This document shows, in pieces, positions 26,942 through 35,766 of a stretch of DNA of 64,000 bases (positions are counted from its first letter, which is position 1; each line of letters begins with the position of its first letter). The stretch comes from Peteryoungia aggregata LMG 23059 (GTDB lineage Bacteria; Pseudomonadota; Alphaproteobacteria; Rhizobiales; Rhizobiaceae): positions 1-64,000 of the forward strand of contig NZ_JAUSUW010000007.1 in assembly GCF_030814435.1 (NCBI RefSeq), read 5' to 3'. The translations under genes were made by a program, and so were the position numbers. Under the pieces are notes generated by a model. That model searched no databases, was not told the origin of the DNA, and saw only the letters and a list, made by a program, of their open reading frames with translations.

Positions 26942-27179
26942 TCACCGCTCCGTCATGTGCCTGTGGCGGTCTGACGATAGGAATCCGAAAATGGATCCGT
27001 CGTGATTCGCGAGAAGAGACGCGGGGCGCTTGACAGGCGTATGATTTCCAGTCTGAACATGCCGCGCCAATCGACGACGCCCGGGAGCCAGTAAGCGCCG
27101 ATGCCCTCACAGATTTCGACACTCGATCTGTTGCGCAAGCCGCGCATGCAGGACCGCGACATGAACGACCGGGTGTCCG
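26942..27179. other. Spacer between the DUF983 and MFS genes
   Basis: A 238-bp gap. It contains a good -35 element (TTGACA at 27030-27035) without a clear -10, and a 28-codon ORF on the plus strand (27101-27187) beginning MPSQISTLDLLRK. That ORF overlaps the MFS start by eight bases and could be a leader ORF. A 69-codon minus-strand ORF (26953-27162) also exists. Neither has enough support to be called a gene. Confidence 0.3.
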
Positions 27180-28364
27180 ATGTCTGAGGTGAATGGAGGC
27201 CTGAATGGCCATCGCGAGGAAATCCACTGGCCCTCGCTGGTTGCCGCCATCGCATCCATTTCCGCGGTCGGCATCGCCATCGGACTGGGACTGCCACTGC
27301 TGAGCATCATCCTCGAGAAGCGCGGCATCTCGTCGACCCTCATCGGTCTGAATTCGGCCATGGCCGGCATCGCCGCCATGGCAGCCGCTCCGGTCACGAC
27401 CAAACTCGCCCACAAGCTGGGCGTGGTGCCGACCATGCTGTGGGCGGTGCTGCTGTCCGCCATCAGTGCCATAGGCTTCTACTATGCCACCGAGTTCTGG
27501 ATGTGGTTCCCGCTGCGGATCGTGTTCCATGGCGCGACGACCACCTTGTTCATCCTGTCAGAGTTCTGGATCAATGCCGCCGCGCCATCCCGCAAACGCG
27601 GTCTGGTGATGGGCATCTACGCGACCATGCTCGCCGTCGGCTTTGCCTGCGGCCCCCTGCTGTTCTCGGTGCTCGGCAGCGACGGTATCCTGCCCTTCGC
27701 GGTCGGCGCGGTGGCGATCCTGGCAGCCGCTATCCCGATCTATATCGCGCGCGACGAAAGCCCGGTGCTGGGCGAGAAGTCGGAGATGCATTTCTTCCGC
27801 TATATCTTCCTGGTGCCCACAGCCACGGTGGCCGTCTTCGTCTTCGGGGCGGTCGAGGCGGGTGGACTGTCGCTCTTCCCGATCTATGCGACGCGGAGCG
27901 GCTTTACGGAGACGCAGGCCGCTCTCCTGCTGACGGTGATGGGGATAGGCAACATGGTGTTCCAGATCCCGCTCGGGCTCCTCTCAGACCGCATGCGTGA
28001 CCGCCGGCAGCTTCTCTCCGTACTGGCGGTGGTCGGCCTTGCCGGATCCCTTGCCCTACCCTGGCTCTCTGGCCACTGGCAACTCATGGCGGTCGTGCTG
28101 CTGTTCTGGGGCGGTTGCGTGTCGGGCCTCTACACGGTCGGCTTGAGCCATCTTGGCTCGCGACTCACCGGCGCGGATCTCGCGGCGGCCAATGCCGCCT
28201 TCATCTTCTGCTATGCAGTAGGAACCGTGGCCGGTCCACAGGCAATCGGTGCCGCCATCGATCTCACCGGCAATGACGGTTTTGCCTGGGCAATAGCGGG
28301 CTTCTTTGCCCTCTATGTCGTGCTTTCCCTGGGACGCATGCTTTTTAACCCGAAACGCACTTGA
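27180..28364 (+). CDS. Major facilitator superfamily transporter
   Basis: A 394-residue permease with 12 predicted helices. The first loop after helix 2 contains TTKLAHKLGVVPTM, and the MFS repeat GLLSDRMRDRRQLLSV lies between helices 8 and 9. ILSEFWINAAAPSRKRG in the first half is typical of the YcaD/DHA-like sugar or drug branch found in rhizobia. The substrate is unknown. Its last codons contain the -35 region of the rpmG promoter. Confidence 0.88.
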   Translation: MSEVNGGLNGHREEIHWPSLVAAIASISAVGIAIGLGLPLLSIILEKRGISSTLIGLNSAMAGIAAMAAAPVTTKLAHKLGVVPTMLWAVLLSAISAIGFYYATEFWMWFPLRIVFHGATTTLFILSEFWINAAAPSRKRGLVMGIYATMLAVGFACGPLLFSVLGSDGILPFAVGAVAILAAAIPIYIARDESPVLGEKSEMHFFRYIFLVPTATVAVFVFGAVEAGGLSLFPIYATRSGFTETQAALLLTVMGIGNMVFQIPLGLLSDRMRDRRQLLSVLAVVGLAGSLALPWLSGHWQLMAVVLLFWGGCVSGLYTVGLSHLGSRLTGADLAAANAAFIFCYAVGTVAGPQAIGAAIDLTGNDGFAWAIAGFFALYVVLSLGRMLFNPKRT

Positions 28365-28388
28365 CTTTTCGGGCGCGATTTGTAGTTT
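28361..28388 (+). promoter_or_regulatory. rpmG promoter
   Basis: TTGACT (28361-28366), a 16-base spacer and TAGTTT (28383-28388) fit a strong rhizobial sigma70 promoter. The -35 overlaps the MFS stop codon. The leader to rpmG is about 60 bases. Confidence 0.6.
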
Positions 28389-28454
28389 CGCGCCAGATTT
28401 GCCGTGGACCTCGTTCGGTTGTCCACGGCTTCGTTTATTAGAGGCAGGACGACC

Positions 28455-28622
28455 ATGGCCAAGGCTACAACCATCAAGATCAAGCTTCTGTCGACGGCCG
28501 ACACGGGTTTCTTCTACGTGACCACGAAGAACAGCCGTACGATGACGGACAAGATGACGAAGACCAAGTACGACCCGGTTGCTAAGAAGCATGTCGAGTT
28601 CAAGGAAACCAAGATCAAGTAA
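28455..28622 (+). CDS. rpmG: 50S ribosomal protein L33
   Basis: A 55-residue L33 of the large subunit: [20 protein letters not shown], then [13 protein letters not shown] and a basic C-terminus. It lacks the four zinc cysteines, so it is the zinc-independent form. AGGA lies six bases before the ATG. It has its own promoter and terminator. Confidence 0.97.
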   Translation: MAKATTIKIKLLSTADTGFFYVTTKNSRTMTDKMTKTKYDPVAKKHVEFKETKIK

Positions 28623-28642
28623 GACTTGATCGAAGGCTTTTC

Positions 28643-28677
28643 AAAAAGGCGTGTCGCTTCCGGCGACGCGCCTTTTT
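28643..28677 (+). terminator. rpmG intrinsic terminator
   Basis: A 15-bp stem (AAAAAGGCGTGTCGC with GCGACGCGCCTTTTT, one G-T pair, five-base loop) ends in a T-run, 20 bases after the rpmG stop. Confidence 0.92.
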
Positions 28678-28720
28678 CATTTTGCAGATTGTCACTGCGG
28701 CGTGCAGCCGCTCCCTGCCG

Positions 28721-28759
28721 CAAAACGAAAAACACCGGCCTCCTCGCGGAAACCGGTGT
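28721..28759 (-). terminator. Intrinsic terminator on the minus strand
   Basis: ACACCGG (28732-28738) pairs with CCGGTGT (28753-28759). On the minus strand the stem is followed by TTTTTCGTTTT, a good terminator. On the plus strand the T-run is only three. It must end a minus-strand transcript: either a long pleD 3' region or a small RNA starting in the gap. Confidence 0.65.
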
Positions 28760-28910
28760 CTTTACAATAGGGGGCCGGTCGGCATGCAAACACGGCACGA
28801 GGAACCGCTTTTGTCGTTGCATACCAACCGACCGACCCCACGACCCAGGAGATGCGGCGGACCTGAGCATCATGGGGTATCTGCGACCTCCTGAAGAGGT
28901 CTTGTCCGAT
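28760..28910 (-). ncRNA. Possible minus-strand small RNA
   Basis: Read on the minus strand, this stretch holds a GACCTC/GAGGTC hairpin, then a long imperfect stem whose arms are 28818-28839 and 28770-28789 (GGTCGG and ATGCAA blocks), and ends at the intrinsic terminator at 28721-28759. No start codon with a good ribosome site is present. No promoter is obvious, so a processed pleD 3' UTR is equally possible. Confidence 0.3.
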
Positions 28911-29385
28911 GGCGTGAAGTTCTCTCAAATAGAGACAGAAATCAACAGTTTATTAACCGACCAGCGATTCGACATCCGATTATGGTTAAATTAGACCGAG
29001 ATGAACTTGGTGTTCGGACCCAATAGTCAGTTCTACACACATTGAATCTTGAGGATACCGCTAGTCTATGGCTGTTGTTTTCAAGTTTAATTCCCAGACC
29101 ACACAGAGCGCCCCGTATCTGGAGCAGGTGTTCCGATCGAAGATGATGCTAATATTCCGTTAAATACAAATCCGGATAAGCACAATTGCGCAACGCGGCA
29201 TCCAGAATGCGCGGCTTACACACAAAGACTATTCTGCACCCAGCCGATAAGTCGCTTTGTAACTGCCCAAAAAGGCAGCAGGATCTGCAACGCTGCACAG
29301 CGTGACGGCATTGAACAAACCTGTGAACATCTTTGCTGACTTCGGTCAGAAACGGCGAGAACATATCGCTCGCAGCCAGCTATGC

Positions 29386-30759
29386 TCAGGCAGCTGCGGC
29401 GACAACTCTGTTGCGGCCCGAATTCTTGGCTTCGTACAGAGCACGATCCGCCTGCTTCAGAAGCTGCTCGGGCGTATCGACGCCCGGCACCAGCGTGGCA
29501 ATGCCCATGGATGCCGTCAGCATCAGCGGAGTCTCCCCCGAACGCAGCTGGAACGGTCTGGCTTCGATCATGCCGCGCAGCCGCTCGGCGACGGTGGCGG
29601 CGACCTCGGCCGGGGTGTCCGGCATTACCACGACGAATTCCTCGCCACCGAAGCGACAAGCGAGATCGGCCCCACGCACGGTGGAACGGATGCGCCCGGC
29701 AAACTCCTTCAGCACCTCGTCGCCTGCATCGTGGCCATAGACGTCGTTGACCTGCTTGAAACGGTCGATGTCGGTGATGCAGATCGTCAACGGACGACCG
29801 CGCACCTTGGCGCGGGCAAACAGCGTCCGCAGATGGGTGTCCAGGTAGCGGCGATTGTGGAGACCTGTCAGGCCATCCGTGACCGCAAGTTCGATCGTCT
29901 GGCGCACGCTGTGGCGCAGGCGGTCATTGTAGCGCTTGCGGCGGACCTGGGTGAGCGCACGCGCCACCAATTCATTGGGATCGAGCGGGCGGACGATATA
30001 GTCGTTCACGCCGAGGTCGAGAGCGCGGATGATCATCTGCTCGTCGCCCTGCTCGGTGATCAGGAGGATGGGAATGAACCGGGTCCGCTCAAGTGAGCGG
30101 ATCTGCGAGCACAAGCGAAGCGGATCGTAGTCATCCAGGTTGCAGTTGACGATAACCAGATCAAAGCCATTCTCGGCGGCTTCGAACACCGCCGCCTGCG
30201 GATCCGACATGGCCGAAACTTCGGCGATCGGCTTCAGCGCCTTGATGATCCTCTCCTGGGAGGCGCCGCGGCTGTCGACGAGCAGGACCTGCGCCTGCTC
30301 CTCCAGCCGACCGTCCTGAAGCCGCAGCATGTCGTCGATGCCAGCCTGGCGGGTCGAATAGTGACGAATGCGCAGTTCGTCGGTCAGTGTCTTCAGGCGC
30401 ACAAGGCTCTTGACGCGGGAAATCAGCTGCAGATCGTTGACCGGCTTGGTCAGGAAGTCGTCCGCGCCGGCCTTGAGGCCCCTGACGCGGTCAGACGGCT
30501 GGTCGAGGGCCGTCACCATGACCACTGGGATGTCGGCGGTTCGAGGATTGGATTTGAGCCGCTCGCAAACCTCAAAGCCATCCATATCCGGCATCATGAT
30601 GTCGAGGAGGATCACATCGACCTGTGTCCGGTCGCAGATGTCGAGGGCGTCGCGACCGTTGCTCGCCGTCAGCACGTCGAAATACTCCGCCATCAGCCGC
30701 GCCTCGAGCAGCTTCACATTGGCGGGAATATCATCGACGACCAGAATGCGCGCAGTCAT
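29386..30759 (-). CDS. pleD: Response regulator and diguanylate cyclase PleD
   Basis: A 457-residue protein with two receiver domains and a GGDEF domain; it makes c-di-GMP when phosphorylated. Receiver 1 carries Asp53 (ILLDIMMPDMDG). Receiver 2 is degenerate (NCNLDDYDPL) and acts as a dimerisation adaptor in the family. The active-site loop GGEEF is at 371-375, and the inhibitory I-site RGAD (362-365) lies five residues before it, so product feedback is expected. It follows divK by 12 bases, as in Caulobacter, where the pair controls cell polarity and division. Confidence 0.96.
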   Translation of the reverse strand: MTARILVVDDIPANVKLLEARLMAEYFDVLTASNGRDALDICDRTQVDVILLDIMMPDMDGFEVCERLKSNPRTADIPVVMVTALDQPSDRVRGLKAGADDFLTKPVNDLQLISRVKSLVRLKTLTDELRIRHYSTRQAGIDDMLRLQDGRLEEQAQVLLVDSRGASQERIIKALKPIAEVSAMSDPQAAVFEAAENGFDLVIVNCNLDDYDPLRLCSQIRSLERTRFIPILLITEQGDEQMIIRALDLGVNDYIVRPLDPNELVARALTQVRRKRYNDRLRHSVRQTIELAVTDGLTGLHNRRYLDTHLRTLFARAKVRGRPLTICITDIDRFKQVNDVYGHDAGDEVLKEFAGRIRSTVRGADLACRFGGEEFVVVMPDTPAEVAATVAERLRGMIEARPFQLRSGETPLMLTASMGIATLVPGVDTPEQLLKQADRALYEAKNSGRNRVVAAAA

Positions 30760-30771
30760 GGTACTTAATCC

Positions 30772-31143
30772 TCACGCGTCTCCGAGATAGGTCTTGATGG
30801 TCTCGATGAACTTGGGCACCGAGATCGGCTTGGAGACGTAGGCCTCGCAACCGCCCTGCCGAATGCGCTCTTCATCGCCCTTCATCGCGAAGGCCGTGAC
30901 CGCGATGACCGGGATCACATGCAGATCCGGATCATCCTTCAACCACTTCGTGACTTCAAGGCCGGAGACTTCCGGAAGCTGGATGTCCATGAGAATCAGA
31001 TCGGGACGATGGAGCCTGGCGAGATCCATGGCTTCCATGCCGTTGCGGGTCTGCACGGTTTCGTAGCCGGACGCCTCGATCAGATCGCGGAAGAGCTTCA
31101 TGTTGAGCTCGTTGTCTTCGACAATCATCACCTTTTTCGGCAT
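30772..31143 (-). CDS. divK: Single-domain cell-cycle response regulator DivK
   Basis: A 123-residue receiver-only protein. The acidic pocket is VEDN (Glu9, Asp10), the phosphoacceptor Asp53 lies in [13 protein letters not shown], and the conserved Thr/Lys are in AVTAFAM and YVSKPIS. DivK relays phosphate between PleC/DivJ-type kinases and CckA-CtrA. It is first in the divK-pleD operon and divergent from the DUF3572 gene. Confidence 0.96.
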   Translation of the reverse strand: MPKKVMIVEDNELNMKLFRDLIEASGYETVQTRNGMEAMDLARLHRPDLILMDIQLPEVSGLEVTKWLKDDPDLHVIPVIAVTAFAMKGDEERIRQGGCEAYVSKPISVPKFIETIKTYLGDA

Positions 31144-31282
31144 TCACCCGGTCCCTTGTCCCGCGCCTGAGGGTGTCCTGGGCATGGTCGACCCGGCGCG
31201 AGTTGCTTCTTCCGTCATGAGGCATGCTAGTGCAATTTGGTTTCGAAATCGGTAATTTGCCAGAGCAACAGGAAAAGACTTT

Positions 31283-31576
31283 ATGAAAAACAGAGATATA
31301 CCGGCCGATGCCGAAGCGACTGCGGTCGCCGTACTCGGCTGGCTGGCGAACGAACCGGAAATGCTGTCGCGCTTCCTTGCCCTCTCCGGCGTTCAGCCAC
31401 AGCAGTTGCGGCAGGCGTTCGGCGATCCGGCCTTTCTGGCTGGCATGCTGGAATTCCTGATGCAGCACGAACCAACACTGATGGCTTTCTGCGCTGCAAC
31501 CGAAACGAAGCCGGAGACCGTGGTCGAGGCCCACCAGCGCTATGCAGGACCGAGTTTCGATTCGGCAGACTTCTGA
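31283..31576 (+). CDS. DUF3572 domain protein
   Basis: A 97-residue helical protein. The DUF3572 family pattern is clear: AVAVLGWLANEPEMLSRFLA, PAFLAGMLEFLMQHE and a C-terminal RYAGPSFDSADF. The function is unknown. The stop overlaps the start of the HAD-like gene (TGATG), so the two are coupled. Confidence 0.85.
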   Translation: MKNRDIPADAEATAVAVLGWLANEPEMLSRFLALSGVQPQQLRQAFGDPAFLAGMLEFLMQHEPTLMAFCAATETKPETVVEAHQRYAGPSFDSADF

Positions 31577-32211
31577 TGTTGGCCGATCTGGACCACATCC
31601 ACCTGGGCGATCGACCACTGATCGTCTGCGACGTCGACGACGTTGTGTTGCAATTCGCGACACCTTTCCAGGCCTTTCTGGAGAGCCGCGGCCACAACCT
31701 GTTGCCGCGCTCGTTCAAGCTGACCGGAAACATCGTCAATGGCGCAGACCAAAGTGTCATCGAGGCTCCGGCGGTCAAGGCTCTGATCGACGACTTCTTT
31801 CTCGACCAGGAGAGCTGGCAGACGCCATTTGCCGATGCGGTGGACAGCCTCCATGCACTCGCACGACACGCCGATCTGGTCTTTCTGACCGCGATGCCAC
31901 CCCGGCATGCCGAAGTGCGACGCAGGCTTCTCGACCAATTGACGCTGAGCTTTCCGATGCTTGCCACGGAAGAGCCAAAGGGGCCCATGGTGGCCGCGCT
32001 GCATGCCGCAAGGCCCCTGCCTGTCGCCTTCGTGGACGACATGGTCCACAATCTCCACTCAGTCGGCGACCATGTCCCGGATTGCCTGCTGGTCTATCTG
32101 CCGCCCCCGCTGGAGATCTTCCGCTTCGCCCCCGACCCACGCGAGACCGTTCGCAGGGCCGAGAATTGGCCGGCGGCGTCTGCCCTCCTTCACGATCATT
32201 TCGGGAGCTGA
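31576..32211 (+). CDS. HAD-superfamily-like protein
   Basis: A 211-residue protein with the HAD motif I pattern in DVDDVVLQF (DxDD near residue 19), a motif II-like segment VFLTAMPP, and a motif IV-like AFVDDMVHN. This fits a phosphatase-type HAD fold; the substrate is unknown. It lies between the DUF3572 gene and dinB. The ATG at 31576 overlaps the previous stop. Confidence 0.75.
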   Translation: MLADLDHIHLGDRPLIVCDVDDVVLQFATPFQAFLESRGHNLLPRSFKLTGNIVNGADQSVIEAPAVKALIDDFFLDQESWQTPFADAVDSLHALARHADLVFLTAMPPRHAEVRRRLLDQLTLSFPMLATEEPKGPMVAALHAARPLPVAFVDDMVHNLHSVGDHVPDCLLVYLPPPLEIFRFAPDPRETVRRAENWPAASALLHDHFGS

Positions 32212-32281
32212 AAAAACCCGGCAGAGTGCGGGCTGCGTTCAGGCTCTTGTCTCGCACAGGCGCGCGGCCTATGGTTGACAT

Positions 32282-32296
32282 GTTCAACCTTTGTTC
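32282..32296 (+). promoter_or_regulatory. LexA SOS box of dinB
   Basis: GTTC, AACCTTT, GTTC matches the alphaproteobacterial LexA operator exactly, six bases before the dinB ATG. It lies just after a TTGACA (32275-32280). A second possible promoter, TTGTCT-17-TATGGT (32247-32275), would start transcription at about 32282, inside the box. Either way LexA would block dinB. Confidence 0.85.
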
Positions 32297-32301
32297 TTGT
32301 C

Positions 32302-33585
32302 ATGACGCGCCCCGACCTGACACATTCCGGCTTCTGTCGCGACTGCCTCACCGAGCAGGCGGAGGGCGCGCGTCGATGCCGATCCTGCGGCAGTCCTCGC
32401 CTCGTCTATCACGGCGAACTCCATGATCTGTCGATCGCCCATATCGACTGCGACGCCTTTTATGCCTCTGTCGAGAAACGGGACAATCCGGACCTCATCG
32501 ATAAGCCCGTGATCATCGGTGGCGGCAAGCGTGGCGTGGTGTCGACCGCCTGCTACGTTGCGCGCATCCACGGCGTGCGCTCCGCCATGCCGATGTTCAA
32601 GGCGCTGGAAGCCTGCCCGCAGGCGGTGGTGATAAAACCGGACATGGAGAAATACGTGCGGGTGGGGCGACAGATCCGGGCGATGATGGAGGAACTGACG
32701 CCGTTGGTGCAGCCAATCTCCATCGACGAGGCGTTTCTCGACCTGAAGGGCACGCAACTCCTGCACCACGATCCACCCGCCCGGGTGCTCGCCCGTTTCG
32801 CACGCCGTATCGAGCAGGAGGTCGGCATCACCGTGTCGGTGGGGCTTTCCTACTGCAAGTTCCTCGCCAAGGTGGCGTCCGACCTGCAGAAACCGCGTGG
32901 TTTCTCCGTGATCGGGGAAGCCGAGGCGCTCTCCTTCCTCGCCGACAAGCCGGTGACGATGATCTGGGGCGTCGGCAAGGCCTTTGCAGCCACGCTGCAG
33001 GCGGACGGCATCCGCACCATCGGCCAGCTACAAACCATGGACGAGACCGACCTGATGCGCCGCTACGGCTCGATGGGGCAGCGGCTCGCGCGGCTTGCGC
33101 GCGGCATCGACGACCGGACGGTGCATCCCAACGATCCGGCCAAGAGCGTGTCGGCAGAGACGACCTTTTTCGAGGACATCCACCGGCTTGACGATCTCGT
33201 CGTTCATCTGCGCGCCCTTTCCGAAAAGGTTGCCTGGCGGCTGAAGCGTCACGAGATTGCCGGGCAGACTGTCGTCCTGAAACTGAAGACCGCCGACTTC
33301 AAGCAGCGCACCCGCAACAGGCGGCTGGATGATCCGACACAGCTGGCCGACCGGATATTCCGGACGGGCATGGCACTGCTGGAGAAGGAGACGGACGGGA
33401 CGAAGTTTCGCCTGATCGGGATAGGGGTCAGTGACCTCGGGGATCCCGCACGCGCCGATCCACCCGATCTCGTCGACGAACAGGCGACGCGGCGGGCAGC
33501 GGCGGAAGCGGCGATGGACAAATTGCGCGACAAGTTCGGGAAGGGTACCGTGCAGACGGGTTACACCTTTCCATCCAAACGATAG
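32302..33585 (+). CDS. dinB: DNA polymerase IV with an N-terminal zinc-ribbon-like extension
   Basis: A 427-residue Y-family translesion polymerase. Catalytic acids are Asp49 and Asp51 ([12 protein letters not shown]) and Asp142/Glu143 (SIDEAFLD); the little-finger domain ends in [12 protein letters not shown]. No C-terminal clamp-binding QxxLF motif is evident. The first 40 residues precede the polymerase fold and carry CRDC and CRSC (Cys12, 15, 26, 29), a zinc-ribbon pattern absent from E. coli DinB. SOS control is indicated by the LexA box upstream. Confidence 0.95.
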   Translation: MTRPDLTHSGFCRDCLTEQAEGARRCRSCGSPRLVYHGELHDLSIAHIDCDAFYASVEKRDNPDLIDKPVIIGGGKRGVVSTACYVARIHGVRSAMPMFKALEACPQAVVIKPDMEKYVRVGRQIRAMMEELTPLVQPISIDEAFLDLKGTQLLHHDPPARVLARFARRIEQEVGITVSVGLSYCKFLAKVASDLQKPRGFSVIGEAEALSFLADKPVTMIWGVGKAFAATLQADGIRTIGQLQTMDETDLMRRYGSMGQRLARLARGIDDRTVHPNDPAKSVSAETTFFEDIHRLDDLVVHLRALSEKVAWRLKRHEIAGQTVVLKLKTADFKQRTRNRRLDDPTQLADRIFRTGMALLEKETDGTKFRLIGIGVSDLGDPARADPPDLVDEQATRRAAAEAAMDKLRDKFGKGTVQTGYTFPSKR

Positions 33586-33593
33586 GCCCACCT

Positions 33594-34391
33594 GTGACGC
33601 ATGCAGCCATCGGCATCGACAAAGACCAGCCTCGGCGTGCGGGCCATCCGACCGGACGGCTGCGGCTGTTTCGGATTGCGGCGGCCCATCGACGCACGGG
33701 CCGCAACGACCTGATGCTTGGCGCCATCCTCGCCTTTGTCGCGGGGGCCATGAATGCCGGCGGCTTCCTGGCCATCGGGCACTATACCTCGCATATGACC
33801 GGCATCGTCTCCTCGATTGCCGACAACCTGGCACTCGGGCTCTTTGGCCTTGTTGGCTCAGGCATTGCGCTGCTGGTCAGCTTCACGCTTGGGGCTGCCT
33901 GTTCGGCCATCCTGATCACCTGGGCACGGCGTCATGCGCGGCGACAGCAATATGCCTATCCGCTGGCGCTCGAATCCGGGTTGCTCATTGCCTTTGCGGG
34001 GATAGGCGCCGTCGTTTCCCCTGCTGCCGCCGCTGCGGTTACCGCGGTGCTCCTCTGCTTCGTGATGGGCTTGCAGAACGCGACGATCACCAAGATATCG
34101 GGCGCGCGGATCCGAACCACCCACCTTACCGGCATGATCACCGACATGGGGATCGAGCTTGGCAAGCTCGCTTATCGTGCGCTCGCCCGCGTTCTCGACC
34201 ACCCACCGATCGCGGCCGACGGTCGAAAGCTCTCCATCCTTCTGCCGATCGTCGGCATGTTCTTCCTGGGCGGGCTTGTGGGCGCGCTGGGCTTCAAGCA
34301 TCTCGGCCATGCGTTCTCGTTGCCGATCGCCGCTCTGCTGCTGGCGGTCGCCTCTCCGCAGCTCCGGCCACGCCCGACTGCCGGCCTCTGA
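33594..34391 (+). CDS. DUF1275 (YoaK-like) membrane protein
   Basis: A 265-residue protein with six predicted helices. The DUF1275 hallmarks are FVAGAMNAGGFLAIGHYTSHMTG near residues 48-70 and VMGLQNATITKISG, RTTHLTGMITDMG in the second half. The function is unknown. The GTG at 33594 is used; an ATG at 33714 begins right at the first helix and is a serious alternative. It follows dinB by eight bases. Confidence 0.82.
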   Translation: MTHAAIGIDKDQPRRAGHPTGRLRLFRIAAAHRRTGRNDLMLGAILAFVAGAMNAGGFLAIGHYTSHMTGIVSSIADNLALGLFGLVGSGIALLVSFTLGAACSAILITWARRHARRQQYAYPLALESGLLIAFAGIGAVVSPAAAAAVTAVLLCFVMGLQNATITKISGARIRTTHLTGMITDMGIELGKLAYRALARVLDHPPIAADGRKLSILLPIVGMFFLGGLVGALGFKHLGHAFSLPIAALLLAVASPQLRPRPTAGL

Positions 34392-34530
34392 TCTCGAAGT
34401 TCGATGTGACATCTGTGGACAGTTGATCACAGCGACGTGACAGCACCACGCGCCGCCGTTTCACAAAACTTTTCTTAAACATCGCATCATACACTTCGAG
34501 CGTTCAGTTTTGCGTTTCAAGTGGTCGACC

Positions 34531-35763
34531 ATGTTCCAGCGTTTCGTCCTTGCCTTCAGCCTTTCCCTCATGACCAGCACGGCGCTTGCCGCAGACGGTC
34601 CCCTGCAGATCTATGTGTCCAAGGCGGACCAGACGCTCACCGTCTATGACGGCGATGTGGTGGTGGCGACATCGAAGGTCTCGACCGGCAAGCCGGGCCA
34701 TACGACGCCATCGGGCATCTTCTCGATCCTGGAAAAGCGCAAGTATCACGAGTCCAATCTCTATTCGAACGCGCCCATGCCCTTCATGCAGCGGTTGACC
34801 TGGTCCGGCATCGCTTTGCACGAGGGGAAGGTGCCGAACCATCCGGCCTCGCATGGATGCGTGCGGCTGCCGAACGGCTTTGCCAAGACACTCTTCCAGA
34901 TGACCGAGCGTGGGGCGCATGTGATCATCACCGATGATCCGTTGGCGCCGCGGCCGATGACCCATGCCAACCTCTTCACGCCGAGGCTACCGGTGGACGA
35001 CGGAGGGCTGCTGTCGGATGTCGAATTGCGTCCCGGACGCGTAGAAGCGGCGCTCAAGCCGGTGGAAGTGGCGATGAATTCCGTGCCGCCGCGTAGCGGG
35101 GCCGAGGCGAAGCTGGTGATCGAGGAACCACCGCCGCTCCGCATCCTCATCACCCGCCGTACCCAGCGCGACGTGGCAATGGATGTCCAGCGGCTGCTGA
35201 ACCAGCTCGGTTTCGACGCCGGCGTTCCGGACGGCTTGCTTGGCACGCGCACGATTGCAGCGATCAAGGACTTCAAGGAAAAACATGCCGTCGCCAAGGA
35301 TGGCGAGATCCTGTCGAAGCCCTTCCTTGCCGCGCTCTATACCGAGGCCGGCGAAGACCATCCGCCGATGGGTCAGTTGATGATCCGGCAAAAGTTCCAG
35401 CCGCTCTTTTCTGCGGCCATCGACATCAAGGAGCCGGGAAAGGCGCTCGGCACGCATTTCCTCGAGGCAACAGCCGTCGACCGCTTCAAGCGCAAGGCCG
35501 ACTGGCGCGGCGTGACGCTGGACGACCACCTGGCCGCCTCCACCCAAAAGCGGCTAGGCATCACCGAACCTGCAGACGACCCCGCAATCTTCACGGCCGA
35601 AGCGGCACTCTCGCGGATCGTCATTCCGGACGAATTGCGCGCCCGCATCGAGACCATGCTGAGCGAAGGCTCGTCGATCACGATCCAGGACACGGGCCTT
35701 GGACCGGAGACCGGCGATGGTACGGATTTCATCACGGTTACCCGGAGCAAGCCGCGGGTCTGA
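34531..35763 (+). CDS. L,D-transpeptidase with peptidoglycan-binding domain
   Basis: A 410-residue exported protein. A signal peptide (MFQRFVLAFSLSLMTSTALA) is followed by a YkuD domain at about 25-135 with His97 and SHGCVR (catalytic Cys110). A peptidoglycan-binding domain (VQRLLNQLGFDAGVPDGLLG) lies near 225-270. It would form 3-3 cross-links or attach proteins to peptidoglycan; such enzymes dominate polar growth in Rhizobiaceae. I prefer the ATG at 34531, since an upstream TTG adds a non-signal segment. It is convergent with dnaE, three bases apart. Confidence 0.9.
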   Translation: MFQRFVLAFSLSLMTSTALAADGPLQIYVSKADQTLTVYDGDVVVATSKVSTGKPGHTTPSGIFSILEKRKYHESNLYSNAPMPFMQRLTWSGIALHEGKVPNHPASHGCVRLPNGFAKTLFQMTERGAHVIITDDPLAPRPMTHANLFTPRLPVDDGGLLSDVELRPGRVEAALKPVEVAMNSVPPRSGAEAKLVIEEPPPLRILITRRTQRDVAMDVQRLLNQLGFDAGVPDGLLGTRTIAAIKDFKEKHAVAKDGEILSKPFLAALYTEAGEDHPPMGQLMIRQKFQPLFSAAIDIKEPGKALGTHFLEATAVDRFKRKADWRGVTLDDHLAASTQKRLGITEPADDPAIFTAEAALSRIVIPDELRARIETMLSEGSSITIQDTGLGPETGDGTDFITVTRSKPRV

Positions 35764-35766
35764 GCC

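Larger units (their letters stand above)
28678..29385. other. 708-bp gap with hairpins, no clear gene
   Basis: Between the rpmG terminator and the end of pleD. The left third (28721-28901) is highly structured: a minus-strand terminator, a long imperfect inverted repeat (28770-28839) and a GACCTC/GAGGTC hairpin (28885-28901). The right two thirds are AT-richer with no convincing gene. A 31-codon ORF at 29068-29163 (MAVVFKFNSQTTQ) has a poor ribosome site. An untranslated RNA or pleD 3' region is the likeliest content. Confidence 0.4.
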
